This document shows, piece by piece, positions 54,176-63,879 of a stretch of 64,000 nt of DNA. The stretch is from JAUVKA01 sp964465145 (lineage in GTDB: Bacteria > Bacteroidota > Bacteroidia > Bacteroidales > UBA12481), in assembly GCA_964465145.1 (NCBI GenBank), contig CAYXJR010000005.1, positions 1 to 64,000 on the forward strand, in the 5' to 3' direction. The notes below the pieces were generated by a model that saw only the letters and a program-made list of their open reading frames with translations, did no database searches and had not been told where the DNA came from. The stretch's first letter is position 1. Every line of letters begins with the position of its first letter. Made by a program: the position numbers and the translations under genes.

Positions 54176-55606
54176 ATGAATCGAATAGTAAGATTATCCA
54201 ATGTGTTGATTATTAGTTTGATGGCATTGTTTTCGCTTTCTGGGTTTGCCCAAACCGATGAGGAATCTTATGTATGGCCGGAGGATCCGGCGGTAATGGC
54301 CAATCTGCATCGCTGGCAGGGATATAAATTCGGATTGCTGATCCACATGGGATTGTACTCCGAACTGGGCACGGTGGAGTCATGGGGCCTGTGTCCGGAA
54401 GACTGGGTGGGCCGGCCGGGATATGATGATTATTATGATTATGCACGGGATTACCGGAATGCAAAAACGAGATTCAATCCTGTGAAATATAATCCGGAGA
54501 AGTGGGCCAAAGCCTTTAAAGGTTCAGGGGCAAAATATATGATATACAGCACTAAACATCACGATGGATTCTGTCTGTTTGATACGAAGTATACCAATTT
54601 CAAGGTGACCGATCCGGGTTGTCCCTTTTCAACTAATCCGAATTCCAATGTTTTTAAGGAGATCATGGAGGCTTGCCGGAACGAGGATATGGTCGTTGGA
54701 GCTTATTTTTCCAAGCCCGACTGGACCACTCCCTATTTCTGGTGGCCTTATTATCCGCCGAAAGACAGAAATCCATCCTACGACATCACCAAACGTCCTG
54801 ATCGGTGGAACAAATTTGTGGAATATACCCAGAAACAGATTAATGAGATTACTACAGAATATGGAAAGGTTGATATCCTCTGGCTCGATGGCTGCTGGGT
54901 AATGCCTAAATCCGCTGTCACAGAAAAGGTAGCGGAGTTCTGCAAATATCCTTTTGATATGGATATAAATATGAAAGCCATTGCAGAAAAGGCACGCAAA
55001 GCACAACCCGGGATGCTTGTTGTTGACCGCTGGGTTGAAGGGCCTTACGAAAATTACCTTACCCCTGAGCAAAGGATCCCGGATAAACCATTGGCCGTTC
55101 CCTGGGAGAGCTGTATCACTATGGGACATGCCTGGGGATGGGTGCCGAACGATAATTACAAGTCTTCCCGTGAATTGGTCCAGCTGCTGATTGGAATTGT
55201 TGCCAAAGGAGGTAACCTCCTTCTAGGGGTGGGCCCGAAAGGGACCGGGGAATTTGAACCGGCTGTGTATGACCGGCTGGGAAAAATGGGCAAATGGCTG
55301 TCTGTTAATGGAGAGGCCATTTATGAAACAGTGCCGGTTGAGCCTTTTCAGGTTGGCAGGATTGCCTATACAGCAAGGGGAGAGTATACTGTTTATGCCC
55401 TGTATATGCCTGACAAGGATGAAACGGCATTGCCTGGCACATTAAACCTCCAGACCCAATTAACCGGAAAATTATCATTCACACTTTTAGAGTCGGGAAT
55501 AAAACTGAAGGTAAAGCAAACAGATCAGGGCTGGCAGGTTCGGATTCCTGAATCGCTTAAAAGTGAGTTGGCAAAACTGGAGGCAGTAGTTATTAAAATC
55601 CGTTAG
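54176..55606 (+). CDS. GH29 alpha-L-fucosidase (second copy)
   Basis: An exported fucosidase of 476 residues, only distantly similar to the first copy. Signal peptide 1-25, KFGLLIHMGLYSELGTVESW, STKHHDGFCLFDTKYTNF, nucleophile D238 in VDILWLDGCW. It belongs to a different GH29 subgroup (different acid/base region), so the two are unlikely to be redundant. Divergent from GH106, with which it could be co-regulated. Confidence 0.9.
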   Translation: MNRIVRLSNVLIISLMALFSLSGFAQTDEESYVWPEDPAVMANLHRWQGYKFGLLIHMGLYSELGTVESWGLCPEDWVGRPGYDDYYDYARDYRNAKTRFNPVKYNPEKWAKAFKGSGAKYMIYSTKHHDGFCLFDTKYTNFKVTDPGCPFSTNPNSNVFKEIMEACRNEDMVVGAYFSKPDWTTPYFWWPYYPPKDRNPSYDITKRPDRWNKFVEYTQKQINEITTEYGKVDILWLDGCWVMPKSAVTEKVAEFCKYPFDMDINMKAIAEKARKAQPGMLVVDRWVEGPYENYLTPEQRIPDKPLAVPWESCITMGHAWGWVPNDNYKSSRELVQLLIGIVAKGGNLLLGVGPKGTGEFEPAVYDRLGKMGKWLSVNGEAIYETVPVEPFQVGRIAYTARGEYTVYALYMPDKDETALPGTLNLQTQLTGKLSFTLLESGIKLKVKQTDQGWQVRIPESLKSELAKLEAVVIKIR

Positions 55607-55638
55607 AATAAACTTTAAAACAGGGGTAAATAAATAAT

Positions 55639-56616
55639 TTAAGGTGTCTTTCCCTTACTTTCGGCCTCCTTTGCTTTCTTTTTAAAGAATCCTCTGAGAA
55701 GGAACGATTGTTGCACTGCTTCAAGGTCTTCATCTAATTTTTTCGAACTGTTCTCCAGGTTATTAATGGTTTCTTTCAATTGAGCGCCTGTTTGTTCATC
55801 ATTCATCAATACGCCAAGAGAGGTATTAGGATTACTGCCCGCCTTTTTGAGATTGGTTAAAAATACTGCAGCAGTATCAGCTATTTGCTTCAATTGCAGT
55901 ATTGATTCTTTAAACGAATTAAAAGCAATAGTATCTGTGGTTAATTCCTTTGCCAGCGTTCCTTCCTTATTCAGCCCTGAGCTGAAAGCAGCAAGTGAAC
56001 TGACCATTTGTTGTGCCTTCCCAGATGCAATCAGAAGAGATTCTGTCGCATTATTGATGTTGGCATAAATAGAATTATCGTTAAGTAATTTACCAAGAGT
56101 ACCTTCGCCTGCCACTAACTTTTCACTTATAATTTTGAAATCGGCAGTTATTTCGCTGAGGTTTTTATTATTCTCCTGCAGTGTGTTAATCATATCCTCT
56201 GATGAAAAGGTTTTTTCCACCTCCAAGGTGTCTCCTGACTGAACCTGGGCAAACTTTTCAGTGCCACCATAAATAATAAGTATTCGATTTCCAATAAAAC
56301 CATCGCTGCCCAGTTTAATCCTGGAATCCTTGTGAATGTATTGCTGGGCTTTTTTATCGATTTTTACAATTACTTTTACTTCTGATTTACCGTAAAAATG
56401 AAGGCTGTTTACGGTACCTATACTTACTCCTGAAAACCAAACATTATTCCCCTTTTGCAGTCCGCTTACATCATCAAAGATCGAAACCAAATTTATTTTG
56501 TTTTCAAAAGTTTTATGTAAACTGCCAATCAAAGTTACTCCGGCTATTAGAATTGTCAATCCAAAAATGACAAAAAGTCCAACAACTACGCCTCGTCTAT
56601 TTGGTGATTCATTCAT
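55639..56616 (-). CDS. mlaD: MCE/MlaD family lipid-transport protein
   Basis: A 325-residue protein with one N-terminal membrane segment (about 9-30), an MCE domain (about 37-115: GNNVWFSGVSIGTVNSLHFY, SDGFIGNRILIIYGG) and a long helical C-terminal tail likely forming the hexamer's central needle (NINNATESLLIASGKAQQMV). It is the substrate-handling part of an Mla-type phospholipid carrier. It follows the ATPase gene by 3 bp. Confidence 0.88.
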   Translation of the reverse strand: MNESPNRRGVVVGLFVIFGLTILIAGVTLIGSLHKTFENKINLVSIFDDVSGLQKGNNVWFSGVSIGTVNSLHFYGKSEVKVIVKIDKKAQQYIHKDSRIKLGSDGFIGNRILIIYGGTEKFAQVQSGDTLEVEKTFSSEDMINTLQENNKNLSEITADFKIISEKLVAGEGTLGKLLNDNSIYANINNATESLLIASGKAQQMVSSLAAFSSGLNKEGTLAKELTTDTIAFNSFKESILQLKQIADTAAVFLTNLKKAGSNPNTSLGVLMNDEQTGAQLKETINNLENSSKKLDEDLEAVQQSFLLRGFFKKKAKEAESKGKTP

Positions 56617-56619
56617 ATT

Positions 56620-57402
56620 TTATTGTATAAAATTATAATTCAAAAAACCTTGGATATGTTCATCTTCAGTATTAAAAACCTCTGCAAATTTTCCAATTTT
56701 CAAAAATTTGCCATCATTCAGTATGGCTATTCTATTACCGGTATTTTTAGCGCATGTAAGGTCGTGTGTGATAATTAGCGAACTGGTGTTATATTGCTGT
56801 TGAACTTCAAGGATGAGCTCATTAATCTCAGAACTTGTAACAGGGTCTAAGCCAGATGTGGGCTCATCGTACAGCATTATTTCGGGTTTCATAATTAATG
56901 TGCGGGCTATGCCTATTCTTTTTCGTTGCCCTCCTGAAAGTTCAGATGGCATTTGATATATTTTATCTATTAAGCCAACGGCCCCCAACACTTCTTCTAC
57001 TGCATCCCTTACTTCATATTTACTTAGGTTCTTAACATTCATGGTTAGTGGAAATGCAAGATTCTGATAAACATTCATGCTGTCGTACAATGCGCTGTTT
57101 TGAAACGAAAACCCAATGCGCAACCGTAATTCATTTAATACTTTACCGTCCAATTTATCAACCTCTTTTCCCAACACCAGCACTTTACCCTGGTCAGGTT
57201 TCATGAGACCAATAATAATTTTAATTAAAACAGATTTTCCCTCGCCGGATCTACCAAGAACAGCAATATTTTCACCTTTATAAAGATTAATGTTGATGTC
57301 TTTTAAAACCTGTAAATCATCAAATGTCTTATATAATCCGCTGATTGAAATAACAGGGATATTTTCATCAATACCATTTTGAAGTTTAGATTTTCCCATC
57401 AT
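56620..57402 (-). CDS. mlaF: ABC ATPase of the Mla lipid-transport system
   Basis: A 260-residue ATPase: Walker A GRSGEGKSVLIK, signature LSGGQRKRIGIARTL, Walker B IMLYDEPTSGLDP, then H-loop ITHD. This matches MlaF. It is sandwiched by the permease (1 bp upstream) and the MCE protein (3 bp downstream), so the three form a tight operon for phospholipid trafficking between membranes. Confidence 0.9.
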   Translation of the reverse strand: MMGKSKLQNGIDENIPVISISGLYKTFDDLQVLKDININLYKGENIAVLGRSGEGKSVLIKIIIGLMKPDQGKVLVLGKEVDKLDGKVLNELRLRIGFSFQNSALYDSMNVYQNLAFPLTMNVKNLSKYEVRDAVEEVLGAVGLIDKIYQMPSELSGGQRKRIGIARTLIMKPEIMLYDEPTSGLDPVTSSEINELILEVQQQYNTSSLIITHDLTCAKNTGNRIAILNDGKFLKIGKFAEVFNTEDEHIQGFLNYNFIQ

Positions 57403-57403
57403 T

Positions 57404-58198
57404 TTAAAGATATCGGATTACATTGGCCACCTGAACAATGAGAAGTTCCTCTATAAATATCAGAAAAATGGAAAGTACTACGGCTTGGTTTGCTGCTTTA
57501 CCAACGCCACGTGTTCCTTGAGTGGCATTAAACCCTTTGTAGGTTCCAACAATGCCAATAGTGAATCCGTAAACAATTGATTTGAAAATAAATGTAAAAA
57601 TATCAAGAAAACCGATGGAGTCCAACGCATTATGCAGGAAGCTGATAATACTGATGCCTTCATTAGAATAGACATTAGTATATGCGCCTAAAAGCCCGAA
57701 AAAACTATAATGCAACGACAGCAAAAAAATAGAGATGGTTGTGGCAAATACACGCGTTACTACTAAATATTTAAAAGGATTAATTGCAGATACTTCCATG
57801 GCATCTATTTGTTCAGTTACTTTCATGGAACCAAGTTCTGCACCTATGCCTGAACCAACTTTGCCTGCACTAATAAGGGCGGTTACCAATGGACCTAAAG
57901 CCCTTATGGTAGCTATCCCCATTAAAGAAGGCAGCCACGATGCTGCCCCAAAAGACTCCAGCGAAGGACGCGATTGTTTAGTGAAAACCACACCTATAAT
58001 AAATCCTGTCAGGGTAATTAAACTAATCGACCTGATCCCTATTTCAAAACACTGATTTATAATCTCCCTGAGGTGGAGGGGCTTTTTAAATGCCTCTTTG
58101 AAAAATCGCGCGGTGAATTTATAACCATTGTAAATGTCGGTACTGTACTTGTCAATACTCTTTGAGAATATATATTTTTTATGGTAACTGTTATTCAT
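57404..58198 (-). CDS. mlaE: MlaE-type permease
   Basis: A 264-residue membrane permease with the MlaE family pattern: GIRSISLITLTGFIIGVVFT, LGPLVTALISAGKVGSGIGA, ELGSMKVTEQIDAMEVSAIN (the conserved E..SM...QIDA coupling helix), then four more hydrophobic segments. First gene of the mlaEFD operon; mlaB and mlaC equivalents are not in the window. Confidence 0.9.
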   Translation of the reverse strand: MNNSYHKKYIFSKSIDKYSTDIYNGYKFTARFFKEAFKKPLHLREIINQCFEIGIRSISLITLTGFIIGVVFTKQSRPSLESFGAASWLPSLMGIATIRALGPLVTALISAGKVGSGIGAELGSMKVTEQIDAMEVSAINPFKYLVVTRVFATTISIFLLSLHYSFFGLLGAYTNVYSNEGISIISFLHNALDSIGFLDIFTFIFKSIVYGFTIGIVGTYKGFNATQGTRGVGKAANQAVVLSIFLIFIEELLIVQVANVIRYL

Positions 58199-58274
58199 TT
58201 TGTGTATGTTGCTTACAGCGATTCACGCATTGCTATCTGTTACTGCCCATATTCTGTTTTTGGGATTAAATATG

Positions 58275-58282
58275 CAAAGATA
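58275..58282 (-). promoter_or_regulatory. -7 box for the Mla operon
   Basis: On the minus strand TATCTTTG fits TAnnTTTG, 77 bp before mlaE; no matching -33 TTTG. Confidence 0.4.
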
Positions 58283-58396
58283 ATAGCTGCATCATTACTT
58301 TGTACCTATCACTGGTTTTAAGTTTGAACCAAAATGATTATTGGGTGGGTGGAGATCAGAGTTTGTTAACCGGGTAATACAAATTTAACATGGTTT

Positions 58397-58528
58397 TTAA
58401 CTCTGAATCAGATTTATTTCTGAAAGCTCATGGCCTATTCGATGAATCCCCATTAAGATCTTCTTCTTCTGAGATTCCGAAGGCTTTTTACGACCTTGTA
58501 CATATTGAGATAAAAGGGTCGGGTTCAT
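58397..58528 (-). pseudogene. C-terminal remnant of an XRE-type helix-turn-helix gene
   Basis: A 43-codon frame reading MNPTLLSQYVQGRKKPSESQ followed by KKKILMGIHRIGHELSEI, the end of the small Bacteroidota XRE regulators (pattern NPTLLSQYVQGxKKPS). Everything N-terminal to the recognition helix is gone, and the break falls exactly where a GC-rich palindrome begins. Probably truncated by insertion or recombination at that element. Confidence 0.6.
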
Positions 58529-58530
58529 TC

Positions 58531-58556
58531 CCCCCTCTCTGCCAGCAGGGAGGGGG
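58531..58556. repeat. GC-rich palindrome (REP-like)
   Basis: CCCCCTCTCTGC and GCAGGGAGGGGG, 11 of 12 paired, with a 2-base CA loop. It stands out from AT-rich surroundings and abuts the XRE remnant. No second copy was noticed in this window. Confidence 0.6.
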
Positions 58557-58607
58557 CTAGGATCAAGAACACCCGCAACCCGTAATATTATCTTAATGCC
58601 TCTTTAA
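58557..58607. other. Remaining spacer before the membrane-protein gene
   Basis: The gap 58199-58607 holds only the Mla -7 box, the XRE remnant and the palindrome described separately; nothing else recognised. Confidence 0.35.
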
Positions 58608-60512
58608 CTATTTTTCTATCAGTTTGATATGTTCAAAAAATAGATCTGCATTTCCATAATAATAAATTCGTGATTCAATGTTGTTATACCCTTTAGAGGT
58701 TTTGAATTCCAAATCAATATATTCATATTCTCCGGGGGAGTTAAAATCGGATAGTGATATTTTTTTTGAAACTAGCTTAGTCATTCCGGCGTCTGCTGTT
58801 ATCTCTAACAATGCAATGGTATCATCATTTATAATAGGGTCAGTTTTAACATAAAACCGAGCCTTGAAATTACCCATGCCTATGGGAATGTAAGGTCCGT
58901 TAACAACGTGTTTCTCTATACAAGATTGACAATTAGGCGAAAAATACAATACTTTCTTATTCGATTCAATTTCAGTTACCAGATTGGAGGTATTGTATTT
59001 TAATTTTCCAAGGGCGAAAGTTTTATTGAGTTTAATCTTTTTGTATTTGCAAACCTGGCAATTGGCCAGACTGAACTCATTCCCATCCTTTAACAGATTA
59101 TATCCAAATTGCACGAGTGTGTCTGGAAAAGAATCCATCCACATGTCGCGGATAATGTATATTTCAGGCTGAGAGAAAACCGAATCAACTAAACTTTGTT
59201 TTCGTACCGCACTTTTATCATGAGGAGTAGCCTTAATATTTTCAGGATCAGGAGCGGAATTTATATAGGAATTCCAGTATTCAGCAATAAGGCCAATTTT
59301 ACCTAAACTTTTAAATTCACTGGCGGTCTTTATTGTTGGTTTTAAACTCTTGGGAGATATGTACTTGAAATGGTAAATTGTTCCTAATCCTCCCAATAAG
59401 ACGGTTGCTGCAATAAATCCATGTAGGAGCCATTTTTTCTTTATTCCCTGGATATTGTCAACGGCAAGAAGGAAGACTAACCAGAATGAAATATAATTGC
59501 ATACAAAATATCTGCGGGGTACTCCATTGGCGTTAGCCCATTTGGAAGAAAGTATGATAATAAGTACAAAAGCAAAATCAAGAGCAAAAATAGTGGCCCA
59601 TTTTCTATCAATTTTAATGAGTTTGATTTTTCTAAATTGGAGGGTAATAATAAATATTCCAATTATCAGAAGATAGCTATATAGGCTCGTGAAAGGTTCA
59701 TTACTTTTAAACAGCAATAGATCCCGGATTGTTGAAAGAAAGATTCTGATTGATCCATGGATCGTTTTTGGGTTGAAAAACTCATAATAATTCTCTTGCC
59801 TGGGAGCATTTGTTTTAGCAAAGTACAGGAACAAGGCCATCGCAATAAATCCCAAAATGATAAAATACAACTCTGGTTTTTTAAGGATCGCATTATATTT
59901 TTTCGCTTGTTTTTTCCTGACATATCTTAACCCATAAACTGCTATTATTATACCAATTGTTATAACTGCTAAATCAGATACCCAAATTGAAGCAATAAAT
60001 ATTAAGGTAATGCATGTAAGATATATATATTCTTTAAAACCATACCGCCCGATATGGTTGAGGTATAGCTTGTTAATAAAGTAAACTGCCATCCCAATCA
60101 GTGCATATTGTTCACCCTGGCTTAACTTCAATACATCTATCATTCTCAGGGGAGGTAAAAACCAGACTGCTACAAAAATAAGTCGGATAATCTTTGATTT
60201 GAAAATACTGGCATAACCAAGGACTCCGGCAATGAGTAATAAATAGTGAATTATTGCTTCTGACTGAATAGGTGAAAAATGAAGGATTTTGTAAAAGAAT
60301 TGTCCGACTAAGGGGATCAGGGATCCGAATCGGTTTGCGCTCCAGTAATATAGATCCTGTGGTAATTTAAAATCAAAGATCATTAATGGAACAACCGCAT
60401 CGTCGGAATTCAAAAAAGGAGAAAAAAGAGAGGAATGGTGGAAAAAAGAAAATAGTATAATAGTACCCAGGGCGAAATAATAACCGGCCTTAAAAATGGA
60501 CTCCCTGTTCAT
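58608..60512 (-). CDS. Polytopic membrane protein, GT-C-like, with Cys-pair C-terminal domain
   Basis: Not assigned to a named family. About eleven hydrophobic segments fill residues 10-385; the first outside loop contains LNSDDAVVPL, the kind of acidic motif seen in GT-C glycosyltransferases, followed by LYYWSANRFGSLIPLVGQFF. The last 200 residues are soluble, with CQVC and CQSC pairs and a beta-rich end (IALLEITADAGMTKLVSKKI). It could transfer sugars from a lipid carrier or be an O-antigen-type membrane enzyme. Separate from the Mla operon by 409 bp. Confidence 0.6.
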   Translation of the reverse strand: MNRESIFKAGYYFALGTIILFSFFHHSSLFSPFLNSDDAVVPLMIFDFKLPQDLYYWSANRFGSLIPLVGQFFYKILHFSPIQSEAIIHYLLLIAGVLGYASIFKSKIIRLIFVAVWFLPPLRMIDVLKLSQGEQYALIGMAVYFINKLYLNHIGRYGFKEYIYLTCITLIFIASIWVSDLAVITIGIIIAVYGLRYVRKKQAKKYNAILKKPELYFIILGFIAMALFLYFAKTNAPRQENYYEFFNPKTIHGSIRIFLSTIRDLLLFKSNEPFTSLYSYLLIIGIFIITLQFRKIKLIKIDRKWATIFALDFAFVLIIILSSKWANANGVPRRYFVCNYISFWLVFLLAVDNIQGIKKKWLLHGFIAATVLLGGLGTIYHFKYISPKSLKPTIKTASEFKSLGKIGLIAEYWNSYINSAPDPENIKATPHDKSAVRKQSLVDSVFSQPEIYIIRDMWMDSFPDTLVQFGYNLLKDGNEFSLANCQVCKYKKIKLNKTFALGKLKYNTSNLVTEIESNKKVLYFSPNCQSCIEKHVVNGPYIPIGMGNFKARFYVKTDPIINDDTIALLEITADAGMTKLVSKKISLSDFNSPGEYEYIDLEFKTSKGYNNIESRIYYYGNADLFFEHIKLIEK

Positions 60513-60657
60513 TCTTTTAAAAGATATTTACTTATGTTGGCAATTTTCAATCCCTGGTGTTTAAGCTGGCAGATTTCTTCATAAATACATACAAAGTTAT
60601 CAAATCAATTTAATTACGGGACAAGCCCTGAATTAGAAATTCCTATTTTTGATTCCC

Positions 60658-63600
60658 ATGAAAATAGCTGTCAAAATTCTATTACTAGCCACTCTGCTTT
60701 CTGGCTCAAATAATATCCACGCCCAATCAGTCATCAACCTAGCCGGTGAATGGGGTTTCCAGCTTGATCCAAATGATTTTGAGCGGGCCTTTGAAAATAG
60801 TGGTGCCCATAAAAATGTATTGATGAATCATGTTACCCTTCCCGGTACAACCGATTCTAACAAAAAGGGAAATATCAATACTGGGAGGCCAATCAATAGA
60901 TTATCAAGATATTATGAATATGTGGGCCCGGCCTGGTATCAGAAGGATGTTGTTATTCCTGATGACTGGAATGGGAAAAATATTGAGCTTTTCCTGGAGC
61001 GCGTTCTATGGATTAGTTCTGTTTATGTTGATGGCAAATTGGTAGGGGAGGAACGAAGCTTCAGCACCCCACATTCTTACAACCTTAGCTCTGTGCTTTC
61101 TCCAGGAAAACATCGGATCACCCTTTGTGTTGATAATAGGGTAGGGCTGGAATTCGACCGATGGAGCCATGCCTTTAGCGAGTACACCCAAACCTGTTGG
61201 AATGGAGTGGTTGGAAAGATAGAACTTAGAGCAAGCAATCCGGTTGATATTAAATCGATCCAGGTTTATCCTGATGTTGACAGCAAAAGGGCAAAAGTGG
61301 TTTTCCAAATTAATAACCCTGCTGGCGAAGGAGTCAATGGGTCGGTTGTTTTTTCAGCCGCTACAGTCAACTCCGAGATTGATCACAAAACAAAAGAGGT
61401 ATCAATTCCTATTTCAGATTCAGGTAAAGAGATCAGTGTTGAAGGAGAGATCCTGATGGGTGAGGGCATGCAATTGTGGGATGAATTCACACCCACGCTT
61501 TATGAGTTAAGTGCCTCCATGAATGTTGAGTCAGCCATTGGGAAATTCACGGAAAATAAAAAAGAGATCTTTGGAATGCGAAAGATAGCCAGTGATGGAG
61601 CCCACTTTACACTTAACAACCGGAAAATTTTCCTTCGGGGTACACTTGAATGCGCGATTTTTCCTTTGACCGGTTATCCTGACATGAGCATTGAGGGATG
61701 GTTACGTATTTGCAATATCGTTAAAGATTACGGCTTGAACCATATCCGCTTTCACTCCTGGTGCCCACCAGAAGAGGCTTTTATCGCTGCAGACCAGGTA
61801 GGTATTCTGCTGCAGGCTGAATTGCCTTTTTGGGCGGAAGCTACGCAGCCTGAAGATCCATTGAGTATTTTCTTGATGAACGAGATGACCCGCATCCTGG
61901 ATCAATACGGAAACCATCCCTCTTTTGCCTTACTATGTATGGGCAATGAATTAAGAGGGAACTTTGATATAATGGCTGGATTGGTTAATTATGGACGCGA
62001 GCATGATCCACGCCACCTTTACAGCGGTTCAACTGCACGTAAGCATCTACCTGAAGATCAGTTTTATGTATCGCATCAAACATCCGGGGGCGGCATTACT
62101 ACCTATGGAGCCCGTGGCCCGCAAACAGATTATGATTTGAGAGAAGCTTATTCTGTATTAAAAGTTCCGGGAGTAGCACATGAGGTAGGTCAAAGGGCAG
62201 TTTATCCCAATTTTGACGAGATTGAAAAGTACACCGGGGTTCTTTATCCGAGAAATTTTGAACTGTTCCGTGATACGCTTGAGAAACACGGTATGCTTGA
62301 CCAGGCGAAGGACTTTTTCAATGTTTCGGGAAACATGACCGTAATGTTATACAAGGAGAGCATAGAAGCTCTTCTGCGTACGCCCAATTGTGGCGGATTT
62401 CAATTGCTTGAACTGAACGATTTTCCCGGACAAGGAACTGCATTGGTGGGAATTCTCGATCCCTTTTGGGATTCCAAGGGATTTATCAGTCCGGAAGAAT
62501 TCAGAAGGTTCTGCGGCCCAACTGTACCGATTCTTCGAATGACCAAAAGGGAATATTTCAACGATGAAGTATTTATAGCCAGCGCAGAGATCTACCATTA
62601 TGATCAGGAACCATTAAACAAAGCCAGCCTTCGATGGGATATTCAAACAAAGGATCTCAAAACTATTGCCTCTGGGAAGTTTAACCGACAAACAATTCCG
62701 GTTTCTTCCTTGACTTCTATAGGTGAGATCAAGGCTTCATTGAAACGGGTCACAAGCCCGCAGAAGCTCCTGGTTACAATCCATGTAAATGAAGACATAC
62801 AGAATGAATGGGAGATCTGGGTATATCCGAAGGTGATATCAAAAACTCCGGATGAAACCTATTCAATCACTTCAGAATTAGATGAAGCAACGATGAAGGT
62901 TTTGGATAGAGGTGGCAAGGTATTATTGCTCCCGGATATCAAGCAACTGGAAGGAAAAAATGGATCCTTTCAGAATCATTTCTGGTGTCCGATAATGTTT
63001 AGATGGGAACCCATGACCATGGGTACACTGGTCAAGAATGAACATCCTGCCTTCAAGCATTTTCCAACTGAAAGTTATACTCGCTGGCAATGGTGGAATA
63101 TTATTAGCCAGGCGGTTACCCTAAATCTGGAAGGCACTGCTGATAGCTTCCGGCCCATTCTGCAATCCATTGATACTTATGATCGCTGCCTGAAGCAGGG
63201 AATCATTTTTGAAGCTAAAGTGGGAAAGGGTAAGTTACTCATGGCAGCCATCGATTTTGAAAAGGATATAGAGAACCGCCCGGCCGCTCAGCAATTATTA
63301 GCCAGTTTGAAAAGCTATGTGGGGAGTGATGAATTTAGTCCGGATGAGAGCCTCCCTGTGGATTTTATTGGATCTATGTTTAAGCAGCCAACACTAACCA
63401 CCGGAGCAAAGATCATTCTGTGTGATAGCTACGAGAAAGGAAATGAGCCAGACAAGGTGATTGACAATAATCCGTCGACTATCTGGCATACAGCTTATGA
63501 TAATCCGGGAAATTTTGCGGTAACAAACCGTCAGAAAGAGTCTGATTACCCACACGAAATACAGATTGAACTGGCTCAGCTAACAGAATTTAGTGGATTT

Positions 63601-63840
63601 AAATACTATCCAAGAAAAGATGGTATCAATGGCTATATTGCAGAATATGAGTTCTTTGTAAGCGATGATAGGAAGGCCTGGGGCAATGCAATCGCTAAAG
63701 GCCGATTCCGGAAAAGCGATCAGCCGCAAACTGTACTATTAGAAAAGCCACAGACAGCCAAATTTATTCGATTTGTAGCACTTCGTGGATTTAACGGACA
63801 AAAATGGGCTTCGATGGCAGAGCTTGAACTTGTTAAGTAA
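60658..63840 (+). CDS. GH2-family glycoside hydrolase with C-terminal discoidin-like domain
   Basis: A 1060-residue exported enzyme; start at ATG 60658 (a TTG at 60649 is also in frame). Signal peptide 1-22 ends IHAQ. Sugar-binding domain (about 25-200: INLAGEWGFQLDP, DRWSHAFSEYTQTCWNG), Ig-like domain, then the barrel with acid/base Glu in LLCMGNELRG and a probable nucleophile Glu in VAHEVGQRAVYP. The last about 140 residues (KIILCDSYEKGN, PSTIWHTAYDN, AKFIRFVALRGFNGQKWASM) are an F5/8-type C (CBM32-like) domain. Beta-galactosidase, glucuronidase and mannosidase are all possible. Confidence 0.87.
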   Translation: MKIAVKILLLATLLSGSNNIHAQSVINLAGEWGFQLDPNDFERAFENSGAHKNVLMNHVTLPGTTDSNKKGNINTGRPINRLSRYYEYVGPAWYQKDVVIPDDWNGKNIELFLERVLWISSVYVDGKLVGEERSFSTPHSYNLSSVLSPGKHRITLCVDNRVGLEFDRWSHAFSEYTQTCWNGVVGKIELRASNPVDIKSIQVYPDVDSKRAKVVFQINNPAGEGVNGSVVFSAATVNSEIDHKTKEVSIPISDSGKEISVEGEILMGEGMQLWDEFTPTLYELSASMNVESAIGKFTENKKEIFGMRKIASDGAHFTLNNRKIFLRGTLECAIFPLTGYPDMSIEGWLRICNIVKDYGLNHIRFHSWCPPEEAFIAADQVGILLQAELPFWAEATQPEDPLSIFLMNEMTRILDQYGNHPSFALLCMGNELRGNFDIMAGLVNYGREHDPRHLYSGSTARKHLPEDQFYVSHQTSGGGITTYGARGPQTDYDLREAYSVLKVPGVAHEVGQRAVYPNFDEIEKYTGVLYPRNFELFRDTLEKHGMLDQAKDFFNVSGNMTVMLYKESIEALLRTPNCGGFQLLELNDFPGQGTALVGILDPFWDSKGFISPEEFRRFCGPTVPILRMTKREYFNDEVFIASAEIYHYDQEPLNKASLRWDIQTKDLKTIASGKFNRQTIPVSSLTSIGEIKASLKRVTSPQKLLVTIHVNEDIQNEWEIWVYPKVISKTPDETYSITSELDEATMKVLDRGGKVLLLPDIKQLEGKNGSFQNHFWCPIMFRWEPMTMGTLVKNEHPAFKHFPTESYTRWQWWNIISQAVTLNLEGTADSFRPILQSIDTYDRCLKQGIIFEAKVGKGKLLMAAIDFEKDIENRPAAQQLLASLKSYVGSDEFSPDESLPVDFIGSMFKQPTLTTGAKIILCDSYEKGNEPDKVIDNNPSTIWHTAYDNPGNFAVTNRQKESDYPHEIQIELAQLTEFSGFKYYPRKDGINGYIAEYEFFVSDDRKAWGNAIAKGRFRKSDQPQTVLLEKPQTAKFIRFVALRGFNGQKWASMAELELVK

Positions 63841-63879
63841 ATAATGCTCTAAATGAAATAACATAAAAAACTATATATA

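Noticed and set aside
60645..60652. Promoter -7 box for GH2
   Set aside because: TATTTTTG fits, but it lies 6 bp from the ATG and has no -33 partner; a leaderless transcript would be needed.
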